A stretch of 64,000 nucleotides of DNA from Phycisphaerales bacterium (GTDB lineage Bacteria > Planctomycetota > Phycisphaerae > Phycisphaerales > UBA1924). Of this stretch, positions 55,126 through 63,569 are shown in pieces. Every line of letters starts with the position of its first letter. The stretch's first letter is position 1. The notes below the pieces were generated by a model that was not told where the DNA came from, did not search any database, and saw only the letters and a program-made list of their open reading frames with translations. The stretch lies in contig JADLCX010000071.1 of the NCBI GenBank assembly GCA_020846975.1, forward strand, positions 1 to 64,000. The letters run 5' to 3'. Both the position numbers and the translations under genes were made by a program.

Positions 55126-55236
55126 AGTCCAAGTTTGTGGTGGCGAGAACCGGGGACGGGGTGCCCCGCCTCTCCGAGGCGGCCGGCGCGCCTTGCACGC
55201 CCCGTTCACTGTCCGCGTCGGAGACGCAGGGTGCCC
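55126..55236. repeat. 78-bp intergenic element, copy B, with conserved left flank
   Basis: Flank 55126-55144 and core 55159-55236; a 14-base extra segment separates them. The core is the reverse complement of 37226-37303, same length, about 9 mismatches. It lies between the two NfeD genes, within 13 bases of the long NfeD stop, so it is probably transcribed in their mRNA. Confidence 0.85.
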
Positions 55237-55248
55237 AGGAAGCGTCGC

Positions 55249-57024
55249 TCAGACCTTCTCGACGACCGTCCTGAACTGCTCGATCGCGACGATGCGCACC
55301 GGGGTGTCGGCGTCGATGAACCCCATGTCGGCGACCACATCGACGATCCGGCCGTCGATCTCGACTCGCCCGGATGGTCGCAGCGGCGTGATCGTCCGTC
55401 CGATCGAGCCGATGCGGACCGCGCCGCCGCCATCGCCCATCGCGGCGAGCAGGCCCTCTGTCGAATCCTCGGCCGGCGAGTTGCTCAGCACGAACCGGCG
55501 GAAAACCGGGAGCGTCGGCAGGTGCTTGGCCGTGTAGTACATCAGCACGAACGCCGTGGCCATCGAGATGAGCACCGTCAGCGTGCCGAACGCCAGCTCG
55601 TTGCGGGCGCGCGGCGACGTGGGGAACAGACCCGACGGCCCGCCCACGAACACGCCGATCAGCCCGCCGAAGAGCAGGATCGCGCCGCAGACCCCGAAAA
55701 CCCCGAATCCCGGGATGAGCAGGATTTCGACCGCGAGCAGGGCGATCCCGAGCACGATCGCGGCGACGCTCCACCACGCCGCCAGATCGACCAGCACGGG
55801 CGGGACGATCAGGGCGATCAGCGCGCACAGCGCGACCGCGCCCGGAAGCGCGACCCCGGGGTGGGTCATCTCCACGAACAGGGCGAGCAGGAAGATCACG
55901 ATCAGCACGCCGCGCGAGATCGGGTGGGTCAGAAACCGCGCCAGCCCTTCGGACCATGTCTCGTTGAGCCGTGCCACGCTCGATGCGCCGAAGCGGGCCT
56001 TCAGATCGTCATCGCTCTTCACCACCGCCTGCGCCAGGCCGTAGCGGATCATCGACGCGGACTTGAGCACCACCAGCCCGTGCCCATCGCTGACGTACTC
56101 GACCAGACGGTACTTGCCCGCCTGGTCCGGCGCGGCGAGATCGGGGCGGTCGGACCTGGCCCCCTTGATCTCGAGCGTCGCGTTGACCTCTCGCGCCAGC
56201 ACCGGCGAAGTACCCGGCGCGGCAGGGACATAGACAGTCGAGGGATCACCGGGCGTCGGCGACGCGGATGATGATGGCACGGGGCGCGTCGGGAGCGGCT
56301 GGCCGCCGCCGCCGGTGGCGCCGGTCGCCGATGGGATGTACGGCGTGCTCCGCACAGGCTCCTCGCCGGTGGCGAGCTGGTACTGCGATTCGGTGACGAA
56401 CAGCCGCCGGCCCGTCGTGGTGTGCTCAACCAGCCAGAGTTCGACGCCGCGGCGGACAAAGCCCTGCACCAGCATCTCGTCCTGGTTGTTGCGACGCGCG
56501 GAATCGACCACCTCGCTCAGCAGGGGGCCGAGCAGCTTCTCTCGCTCGGCCTCCGGGAGCTTCTGAATGCCTGTCAGCGGGTCGTACGCGATGGGCAGCG
56601 CGTCGCCCATCGTCGCGGGATCGTTGACGACGATCTCGCGGCAGGCCAGGGCGATGATCGCGCCGGCGGAGTAGGCGTTGGGGTTGATCCACGCCGTGGT
56701 GTTGCCGATCGGGCACGCCTTGATCGCGTTGCAGATCTTGAGGCACGCGCCCAGTTCGCCCCCGGGCGTGTCAATGTCGAAGACGATCGCGCCCGCGCCG
56801 TCGGCGACGGCCCGCTTGATGCGGCGATCAACGCCGTAGGCGGTCCAGTTGTCGATCTCGCCGTGGATGCTGATGACGGCGACGTTGGCGGCGGCGCGGG
56901 AGGCTGGGACGGCCGCGGGGAGAGGGGGCGGGACCGGCGACTGAGCCGGCGCGCCCGTCCACGCGCCCACCAGCACGAGCATGGCGTAAGCCAACCAGCG
57001 GAACTGTGACAGACTGCGTGCCAT
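55249..57024 (-). CDS. NfeD/ClpP-type membrane serine protease
   Basis: 591 aa. Signal peptide (WLAYAMLVLVGAWTGAPAQ), then a ClpP/SppA-like protease domain: IDNWTAYGVDRRIKRAV, VFDIDTPGGELG, and INPNAYSAGAIIALACREIV with the candidate catalytic Ser. A Pro/Thr-rich insert (about 235-275) divides it. The C terminus has four or five membrane helices (about 380-500) and an NfeD OB-fold (IGSIGRTITPLRPSGRVEID). Such proteins cleave membrane stomatin/flotillin partners, and floA is just downstream. Confidence 0.9.
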   Translation of the reverse strand: MARSLSQFRWLAYAMLVLVGAWTGAPAQSPVPPPLPAAVPASRAAANVAVISIHGEIDNWTAYGVDRRIKRAVADGAGAIVFDIDTPGGELGACLKICNAIKACPIGNTTAWINPNAYSAGAIIALACREIVVNDPATMGDALPIAYDPLTGIQKLPEAEREKLLGPLLSEVVDSARRNNQDEMLVQGFVRRGVELWLVEHTTTGRRLFVTESQYQLATGEEPVRSTPYIPSATGATGGGGQPLPTRPVPSSSASPTPGDPSTVYVPAAPGTSPVLAREVNATLEIKGARSDRPDLAAPDQAGKYRLVEYVSDGHGLVVLKSASMIRYGLAQAVVKSDDDLKARFGASSVARLNETWSEGLARFLTHPISRGVLIVIFLLALFVEMTHPGVALPGAVALCALIALIVPPVLVDLAAWWSVAAIVLGIALLAVEILLIPGFGVFGVCGAILLFGGLIGVFVGGPSGLFPTSPRARNELAFGTLTVLISMATAFVLMYYTAKHLPTLPVFRRFVLSNSPAEDSTEGLLAAMGDGGGAVRIGSIGRTITPLRPSGRVEIDGRIVDVVADMGFIDADTPVRIVAIEQFRTVVEKV

Positions 57025-57151
57025 TGAGGGAATGGTACGTGGCCCTCCGACGGATCGCCGATCGCCTCGCGGCCAAGCGAGGCGGGTCGTTCCAACCCTC
57101 TAGTTCGGAGCGCGGACAGGAAAGTTTCGTCGGCTCGCCTTGCCGAGACGT

Positions 57152-57697
57152 TCAGAACTCTTCCTGCTCCACCGCCCAGGTCATCGAACCGTCACCCTTC
57201 GAGCAGTCGATGTGCAGCGCGAAGAAGCCGGGCTTGGAACCGGCCCGGGCGGGGTCGTAGGACCTCTCGCCCTTGCGGATGAGCGGCCAGATGATGCGAC
57301 GGTCGGTCTCGGGAAGGGGCAGCGAGTCGATCTCGTGCGGGTGAAACCACTCGAGCGAGCCCTCGTTGATCTGCTTCCACGCGACCTTCACCGGTCCCAG
57401 CACGCGGTAGTAGAACAGCAGCCAGTGCCCCTTGCCCTCGTAGGCCGCCTCGCTGATCAGCCCCCCCAGGTGCAGCCGCTCGATCGGCACATCGATCCCC
57501 GCCTCCTCCATGATCTCGCGACGGGCGCACTGCGCGGGCGACTCGCCGGTGAGCATGTCGAGCTTGCCGCCGATCGGCGAGCACAAGCCCTTGTTGGGCT
57601 CGCGCAGCCGGCGGAGCAGGAGGATGCGGCCCTGCTCATCACGCAGGTCGCAGAGGCAGGCGAGCTTGTAGGGCAGGGGTGCGGCTGGAGGACTCAT
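57152..57697 (-). CDS. Nudix hydrolase
   Basis: 181 aa. Beta-strand start LACLCDLRDEQGRILLLRRL, then a Nudix box GGKLDMLTGESPAQCARREI followed by MEEAGI. The E-x7-REIMEEAG part is intact; the first part has two extra residues compared with G-x5-E. The family hydrolyses nucleoside diphosphates linked to another moiety, often 8-oxo-dGTP or NADH. The C terminus (SMTWAVEQEEF) is unusual. Substrate unknown. Confidence 0.9.
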   Translation of the reverse strand: MSPPAAPLPYKLACLCDLRDEQGRILLLRRLREPNKGLCSPIGGKLDMLTGESPAQCARREIMEEAGIDVPIERLHLGGLISEAAYEGKGHWLLFYYRVLGPVKVAWKQINEGSLEWFHPHEIDSLPLPETDRRIIWPLIRKGERSYDPARAGSKPGFFALHIDCSKGDGSMTWAVEQEEF

Positions 57698-57792
57698 GAA
57701 CAGAGCATAGAGCCGAGCAGCGCGAGCGGCCGGTACCGGACGCCGTCACCCTCACGAAGCGATCCACCGGAACCTTGCGCTGCTCATCTCCA

Positions 57793-59568
57793 CTACGAAC
57801 ACCCGGTGAAGTACGCGCTGAGGAAGTCGAAGATGTCCTGAACCGACAGACCACCCACTCCGTTGAAGTCGGCCGCCAGATCGAGCGCGAAGTACGCGGC
57901 CAGGAAGTCAAAGATGTCCTGGACCGTCGGTGGCGGGCCGGAGTTGTTGAAATCCGCCGGGCAACCGGGCACGGTCGGGACGGGCAGGCCCGCGATCGTG
58001 ACCTCGCCCGGATCACCGGCCGCGCCGGGGCGGAACAGCGCGAGCGTCGCCGCGCCCGTGGTCGGCGGCACGCTGGTTCGGAAGCGGAAGTTGTACATCG
58101 TGCCCCACCGCAGCGCGTTGGCGTTCGCGTTCGCATCGAAGGTCTGGGTTGACCACGTGAGCCGGCCGCCGGCCAACGTCGGCGCCCAATCGGTCTCATC
58201 GAAGTTGACGCTCCCGCTGCCATCACCCGAGTGGTACGCGACATCGCGGAAGCCGATGTTCGTGGTGGTCGCGCCCGTGGGGATCGCGAGCGAGAACGCG
58301 CGGCCGGATCGGTGCGAGTTGAGGTTGCGGACGGCGTATTCGTAGTCCCAGTTGTCGCCGCCGGCATCGGTGACCTTCGCCGCCACGATGAACCGGGCGA
58401 AGATGCCATCCTCGGTGTAGTCGGCGTTGACCTGCGTGACGGAGGGATCGGCGGCCTTCCACGCGTCGATCGCGGGCTGCGTCCTGAACACCGCCCCGGT
58501 GAGCACGGGTGTCGCGCCGATACCCGAAATTGTCAGGGCGCGATAGCTCGCGTTGTTCAGGCCGTTCCCGGCCTGGGCATCGTCGGCGGTGAGGTACTGA
58601 ACTTCCACGAAGTACTGGGCACCGGCGTTCTGCGCGGGGTCGATGTCGCTGGTCAGCACCTGCAACCGGCGGGCGATCGTCCCGTTCCACGGGGGGCTCG
58701 CGAACGGGTAAGGAAACACGCCGGTCGTCGCGTTGACCTCCCACTTGGGGCCGAGCAGGTTGCGGTCGCCGGCCTGGCTGGCGACGTACGGGTCGGAACA
58801 TCCGACACCGAGGACCTGCCCGAGATGGCCGTTGCACGTGCCGCAGATCCCGTTATCCACGGTGCCGAAGGTGTGCTTGAGCCACGACTGCCCGAGCTGC
58901 TCGAACCGTCCACCCTTGAGGCGGAACATGGTCTGCGCGATCAGCGGGTGGCCCGGCGTGTCCTGATCCCAGTTCACATCCTCGGTTCCGATGTTGCATG
59001 AAGTCGAGCCGTACGCGTACGCCGTGATCGCGCCCTCCGGCGTGTATCGCCCGGCGTTGGTGATGTCGCCGACGATCACGTCCGGCCCCTCGTTCGGCGG
59101 GGGAACGGTGGGCTGGTACGCGAGGCTGACCGAGTAGGCGCCCGATCCGCCGCACCAGCCCGCGATACGGAGGTAGTACATCGTGCCGGCGGTGATGTTG
59201 GCACGCACGGTCGAGCGTTGGCCGCAGTTGTCATCGTTGCACGCAACCTGGTTCGTGCCGTCGCCCGGACATCCCGTGTGCAGGGAGAGCACCGTGTCCC
59301 ATGTCGCGCCCCCGCAGGTGGAGGCGACGATCGACTGATCGATCGGCGACACGAACCGTACCCAGACGTCCGGTCCGGTTGCACAGGTCGTGACGCACGA
59401 GTCCGACCCGTCCGGCGTCGCGCCCACGGTCGTGCCCGAGATCAGGGCCGGGACCGTCACGACACCCGCGCCGCCGCAGGAGTCCGTTTGGGCAACCGCG
59501 CCCGATGCGCAGACCAAGCCAACCAGACCGGCCATGACCGGACGCCGAAGCGCGAAAAACTCAAGCAC
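57793..59568 (-). CDS. Secreted protein with GC-type dockerin-like tail
   Basis: 591 aa. Signal peptide (PVMAGLVGLVCASGAVAQ). The first 130 residues form a beta-sandwich of pre-peptidase type with many Cys (TCGGATWDTVLSLHTGCPGD). The long middle shows Cys/Trp/Asn-rich strands without a known family. The end is a double EF-hand-like dockerin module: CPADFNNSGPPPTVQDIFDF, LAAYF, then ADFNGVGGLSVQDIFDFLSA, YFTGC. This C-terminal form is typical of secreted planctomycete proteins. Confidence 0.8.
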   Translation of the reverse strand: MLEFFALRRPVMAGLVGLVCASGAVAQTDSCGGAGVVTVPALISGTTVGATPDGSDSCVTTCATGPDVWVRFVSPIDQSIVASTCGGATWDTVLSLHTGCPGDGTNQVACNDDNCGQRSTVRANITAGTMYYLRIAGWCGGSGAYSVSLAYQPTVPPPNEGPDVIVGDITNAGRYTPEGAITAYAYGSTSCNIGTEDVNWDQDTPGHPLIAQTMFRLKGGRFEQLGQSWLKHTFGTVDNGICGTCNGHLGQVLGVGCSDPYVASQAGDRNLLGPKWEVNATTGVFPYPFASPPWNGTIARRLQVLTSDIDPAQNAGAQYFVEVQYLTADDAQAGNGLNNASYRALTISGIGATPVLTGAVFRTQPAIDAWKAADPSVTQVNADYTEDGIFARFIVAAKVTDAGGDNWDYEYAVRNLNSHRSGRAFSLAIPTGATTTNIGFRDVAYHSGDGSGSVNFDETDWAPTLAGGRLTWSTQTFDANANANALRWGTMYNFRFRTSVPPTTGAATLALFRPGAAGDPGEVTIAGLPVPTVPGCPADFNNSGPPPTVQDIFDFLAAYFALDLAADFNGVGGLSVQDIFDFLSAYFTGCS

Positions 59569-59806
59569 GGGTCGAATCTCCTCGGGGCAAGCCTCGAACT
59601 CCCCCGCCCACCCCTACAAACGTACATCACAGCCGCCGCGACCGCAATGTCCGCTGACTCACGACCCGACCGCCGGCTGCCCGATGTTTGTGGCGATGCC
59701 TATGACTTCGATGAAGTTCGTCGCCGGAACTGTCCCCCTTCCGGCCCGTGAGTCCGCGCCGGTCCGCCCGCCGGCCGCCAGAACGCCGAGCCACCCTGTT
59801 CACCCC
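59569..59806. other. Divergent region before murC
   Basis: 238 bases between the dockerin-type gene and murC. The murC frame is open through much of it with possible ATG starts near 59692-59710, so part may be coding. No structured element seen. Confidence 0.4.
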
Positions 59807-61303
59807 GTGACCCTCGCTTCGACCCATCCCACGACGGACCACCACGGCCACGCCGGCCTGAACATCGCCGGAAAGAACGCCTACCTCATCGGCATCGGCG
59901 GTTGCGGCATGTCGGGTCTGGCCCGAATGCTGCGAGCCCGCGGGGCGATCGTCAGCGGATCGGACTCAAGCCCTTCCCCCTACACCCACGCGCTGAGGGC
60001 CGACGGCGTCCATGTCGGTTTCGATCAGACCACCATGTGGCTGCCCGACGAGTGCGACCTCGTGATCGCCTCGGCCGCCATCAAGCCCGATCACCCTCAG
60101 TTGCTGGAAGCCGAGCGCCGCGGCGTACCGCACCTCAACTACGCCGAAGCCCTCGGACGCTGCATGATCGGTTGCACCGGCCTCTGCGTCGCCGGCACCC
60201 ACGGCAAGAGCACCACCACCGCCATGCTCGGCCTCGCGCTGGCGGATGCGGGCCTCAACCCGAACGTCATCGTCGGAGCCAACTGTCCCCAGATGGGGGG
60301 GAGCGGGTTCCGTTTGGGCTCCACAACCATCCCGACCGGCGAACTGACCGGCGAGCCGGGCCTGCTGGTTGTCGAGGCGTGCGAGTTCAACCGGAGTTTC
60401 CACAACTACCGGCCGTTGAAGGCCGCCATCACTTCGGTGGAGGCCGACCACCTGGATGTTTACGGGTCACTCGAAGAAGTGATCAAGTCCTTTCACGAGT
60501 TTGCGAGGCTCATCCCGCCCGCCAATGACGGGGGTCTGCTGATCATCGCGGACAAGGACAGCCATCGACGCGAAGTCACGGCGGGCCTCGAGTGCGAGGT
60601 GCAGACCATCGGATGGTCGCCGAGTTGCGACTGGAGCGTGCAGTACGACCCGGCGACGCGACGGACCGGGCTGGTGCGCAAGGGGCAGGGATTGGTGGCC
60701 GCGTGGGTGACGAGCCTGCCCGGCGAGCACAACGCGATGAACAGCGCGACCGCCGCGGCGCTGGCGATCAGCACCGGCGCGGATTCGGACGCCGTGGCGA
60801 ACTCGCTGGCGCAGTTCAAGGGGATCGACCGCCGGATGCAGTTCCTGGGCGAGAAAAAACTGCCCGGAGCGGGCAAGGGCGTGCGGGTCTACGACGACTA
60901 CGGCCACCACCCGACGGAAGTCTCGACGACGCTGACGGCGATGCGCGAGTTCGAGCGGCCGCAGGAGCGGGACGGTCGGCTGATCTGCGTCTTCCAGCCT
61001 CACCAGCACTCGCGGACGCGGTTCCTGCTCGACGAGTTCGCCAGCGCGTTCGGCCAGGCCGATATGGTCATCGTGCCGCACATCTACTTCGTACGCGACT
61101 CGATCGAGGAAAAGACCAAGGTGACCGCGAACGACCTGGTGGACCGCCTGCGTCACCGCGGCGTGCAGGCCCTTCACCTGCACCCGTTCGAGGCGATCAT
61201 CGAACACCTGGAATCGGAATGTCGGCCCGGCGATCTCGTGGTCGTCATGGGCGCTGGACCGGTGGACCAGATCGCGCGAGGGTATCTCAACGCTCGTCCG
61301 TAG
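59807..61303 (+). CDS. murC: UDP-N-acetylmuramate--L-alanine ligase
   Basis: First amino-acid addition in peptidoglycan precursor synthesis. 498 aa from the GTG at 59807 (MTLASTHPTTDHHG). YLIGIGGCGMSGLARML near 30, P-loop VAGTHGKSTTTAML near 130, VEACEFNRSFHNYRP near 190, and DDYGHHPTEVSTTL near 365 are all Mur-ligase landmarks. The frame is open to 59390 with several ATGs around 59700, so the start is uncertain. First of the murC-murB-ddl run. Confidence 0.93.
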   Translation: MTLASTHPTTDHHGHAGLNIAGKNAYLIGIGGCGMSGLARMLRARGAIVSGSDSSPSPYTHALRADGVHVGFDQTTMWLPDECDLVIASAAIKPDHPQLLEAERRGVPHLNYAEALGRCMIGCTGLCVAGTHGKSTTTAMLGLALADAGLNPNVIVGANCPQMGGSGFRLGSTTIPTGELTGEPGLLVVEACEFNRSFHNYRPLKAAITSVEADHLDVYGSLEEVIKSFHEFARLIPPANDGGLLIIADKDSHRREVTAGLECEVQTIGWSPSCDWSVQYDPATRRTGLVRKGQGLVAAWVTSLPGEHNAMNSATAAALAISTGADSDAVANSLAQFKGIDRRMQFLGEKKLPGAGKGVRVYDDYGHHPTEVSTTLTAMREFERPQERDGRLICVFQPHQHSRTRFLLDEFASAFGQADMVIVPHIYFVRDSIEEKTKVTANDLVDRLRHRGVQALHLHPFEAIIEHLESECRPGDLVVVMGAGPVDQIARGYLNARP

Positions 61304-61340
61304 CACGCAATGGATCATGAAGCAGATGCCGAAGCCAGTT

Positions 61341-61440
61341 CACACAGCGCACAGAGAAGTCGCAGAGTCCGGTGAGAGAGTCAAAGTGCTTTCTTATTGT
61401 CTTCCTCTGTACCCTCTCTGCGATCTCTGCGCCCATGTGT
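61341..61440. repeat. Imperfect inverted repeat between murC and murB
   Basis: Left arm 61341-61367 (CGCACAGAGAAGTCGCAGAG core) and right arm 61415-61440 (CTCTGCGATCTCTGCG core) are imperfectly complementary, with a less GC-rich loop. Repeated CAGAG/CTCTG words resemble dispersed hairpins seen in many bacterial genomes. Confidence 0.55.
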
Positions 61441-61467
61441 TCCGTCTTGGTATCCAGGGATGCTGAT

Positions 61468-62397
61468 ATGAAAGCGGTCGCGGAAATGGTGCGCAGCAGC
61501 GAGATCAGGATCGAGCGTGACGCGGCGATCCCGACGTGGTTCGGGATCGGGGGGCGGGCCGATCGCCTCGCCCGCCCGGCGGATGCGGCCCAACTGGCCG
61601 AGTGTGTGCGCATCGACCCCGCGCTGCGCGTGCTGGGCGACGGCGCGAACCTGCTGGTTGACGATGACGGCGTCGGTGAACTGGTCGTCAGCCTGAGCGA
61701 GCGCGGGTTCACGGGTGTGCGCATCGACCGTTCCACCGGACGCGTCGTCGCCGGCGCGGGCGCGAACCTGCCCAAACTGATCACCGAAACCGTGCGCCAG
61801 GGGCTCGCCGGGCTCGAAGGGCTCGGTGGAATCCCGGCAACGGTCGGCGGCGCGGCGATCATGAACGCGGGCGGAGCGTTCGGCCAGATCGGCGACAGCA
61901 TCGCGGCGGTCCACGGCCTGGACAGCGATGGGAACGAGGTCACGCTGGGGCGCGAGCAGATCGACTTCCGCTACAGGCACTCGGGGCTGAACCACCTCCT
62001 GCTCACGTCGGTCGAGTTCGACCTGCGCGAGGAGGACCAGGTCGCGCTGCGGGCGCGGCTCAAGCAGGTGATGGAGTACAAGAAAAAGTCGCAGCCGATG
62101 GCCGACCGGAGCGCGGGTTGCGTGTTCAAGAACCCCACCCTGAGGCAGGATGTCGCCGACATCGGCCCGGCCGGCGAGCGCGTCAGCGCGGGGATGCTCA
62201 TCGATCGGGCCGGGTGCAAGGGCTCGAGCGTCGGCGGCGCGAGCGTCAGCCCGGTGCACGCAAACTTCGTCGTGACCGAGACCGGCGCGAAGGCTCACGA
62301 TGTCATCGAACTCATGCGGCGGACGCGCGGGCGTGTGCTCGACAGGTTCGGGGTTGAGTTGGAGCCGGAGGTCGTGATCTGGTCGCGCGGCGCGTGA
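61468..62397 (+). CDS. murB: UDP-N-acetylmuramate dehydrogenase
   Basis: FAD enzyme that reduces UDP-GlcNAc-enolpyruvate to UDP-MurNAc. 309 aa from the ATG at 61468 (MKAVAEMVRSSE). FGIGGRADRLARP near 29, VLGDGANLLVDDDGVG near 52, GLAGLEGLGGIPATVGGAAI near 112, SAGCVFKNP with the catalytic Ser near 213, and VSPVHANFVV near 265 identify a type II-like MurB. Follows murC after 164 bases holding an inverted repeat. Confidence 0.95.
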   Translation: MKAVAEMVRSSEIRIERDAAIPTWFGIGGRADRLARPADAAQLAECVRIDPALRVLGDGANLLVDDDGVGELVVSLSERGFTGVRIDRSTGRVVAGAGANLPKLITETVRQGLAGLEGLGGIPATVGGAAIMNAGGAFGQIGDSIAAVHGLDSDGNEVTLGREQIDFRYRHSGLNHLLLTSVEFDLREEDQVALRARLKQVMEYKKKSQPMADRSAGCVFKNPTLRQDVADIGPAGERVSAGMLIDRAGCKGSSVGGASVSPVHANFVVTETGAKAHDVIELMRRTRGRVLDRFGVELEPEVVIWSRGA

Positions 62398-62420
62398 CGA
62401 GCCCGGACAACACAGACAAC

Positions 62421-62526
62421 GCGGAGGATCGCTGAGAGCGCAGAGCAAAGTCGGTGATACGGAAGGAACAACGCCAACCAGGGCTCCTTTTCAAGCCTTC
62501 TCTCCGCGCTTTCTGTGACTCCTCCG
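62421..62526. repeat. Imperfect inverted repeat between murB and ddl
   Basis: Left arm 62421-62450 (GCGGAGGATCGCTGAGAGCG core) and right arm 62498-62526 (CTCCGCGCTTTCTGTGACTC core) are imperfectly complementary. The words and spacing resemble the element at 61341-61440, so murB is bracketed by two such repeats. Confidence 0.55.
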
Positions 62527-62571
62527 AGACCCCCGTACTGTCCTGACTTTGCGCCGGAATGGAGTGACGGC

Positions 62572-63516
62572 ATGTCCAAGACAACCGTGCTGGTGCTGGG
62601 CGGCGGGCCCGATTCGGAGCGCGAGGTCTCGCTGGTTAGCGCGCGGTGCATCGCCGACGCGCTCGACGCCTCGCCCAGGTTCCGCGCCGAGCGGCGGACG
62701 ATCGAGCAGATCGGCATCGACGAGTTGAAGGTCATGCCGGGCGAGGTCATCTTCCCCGCGCTGCACGGCGGGTGGGGCGAGGGCGGCCCGCTGCAGGACC
62801 TGCTCGAGTTCGATGGTCGTCCGTTCGTCGGAAGCGGGTCCGGCGCGGCGCGCTGGGCGATGGACAAAATCGCGACCAAGTTGGAAGCCCAGCGGCTGGG
62901 AATCCCTACGCCGCGAGGGCACGTGCTGGACCTGCGCGATGTGGTCTGTCCGCTGGCGTTCCCGGTGGTCGTCAAGCCGATCCACGAGGGCTCGACGGTG
63001 GGGCTGTTTGTTTGCCGCGATGCGGCGGAGTGGGCTCGGGCGCGGCGGACGATCGAGGATGCGCAGCTCATGGGCGAGCGCCGGTGCTGCATGGTCGAGC
63101 CGTGCGTGACGGGCTCGGGCGGCGGGAAGGCCCGCGAACTCACCGTCGGCCTGATCGACGGCAAGGCCCTCCCGATCATCGAGATCCGGCCGGCCGACGG
63201 GCTCTACGACTACGAGGCCAAGTACACGCGCGACGACACCCAGTACCTGCTCGATCCGCCGTTGCCGGATGGGGTCGGCGCCGCCATCAAGCGGCAGACC
63301 GAGGAACTGGCCGCGGCGATGGGTGTTCGGCACCTGGCCCGGACCGACTTCATGCTCGATGGCGCAGGAACCGCGTGGTTCCTGGAGATCAATACCCTGC
63401 CGGGGTTCACCGACCATTCCCTGGTCCCCAAGGCCGCCCGCCACACCGGCCTGGAAATGCCGGACCTGTGCTCGAAACTCGTGGAGATGGCGATCCGGGA
63501 CCATGCGCGCCGATAA
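62572..63516 (+). CDS. ddl: D-alanine--D-alanine ligase
   Basis: Makes the D-Ala-D-Ala end of peptidoglycan precursors. 314 aa. LVLGGGPDSEREVSLVSAR at the start, VIFPALHGGWGEGGPLQ near 63, the ATP-grasp lysine in FPVVVKPIHEGSTVGLFVC near 130, YDYEAKYTRDDTQYLLDPPL near 208, and LEINTLPGFTDHSLVPKAA near 272 with the acidic metal ligands. Trp-Gly in the GGWGEGG loop where many have GxxGEDG. Third of the murC-murB-ddl run. Confidence 0.95.
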   Translation: MSKTTVLVLGGGPDSEREVSLVSARCIADALDASPRFRAERRTIEQIGIDELKVMPGEVIFPALHGGWGEGGPLQDLLEFDGRPFVGSGSGAARWAMDKIATKLEAQRLGIPTPRGHVLDLRDVVCPLAFPVVVKPIHEGSTVGLFVCRDAAEWARARRTIEDAQLMGERRCCMVEPCVTGSGGGKARELTVGLIDGKALPIIEIRPADGLYDYEAKYTRDDTQYLLDPPLPDGVGAAIKRQTEELAAAMGVRHLARTDFMLDGAGTAWFLEINTLPGFTDHSLVPKAARHTGLEMPDLCSKLVEMAIRDHARR

Positions 63517-63569
63517 GAGGGATACGAGCGGGCGGGTCGGGAGGGGAGGGAGGCTCGGGATGGCGCGCT

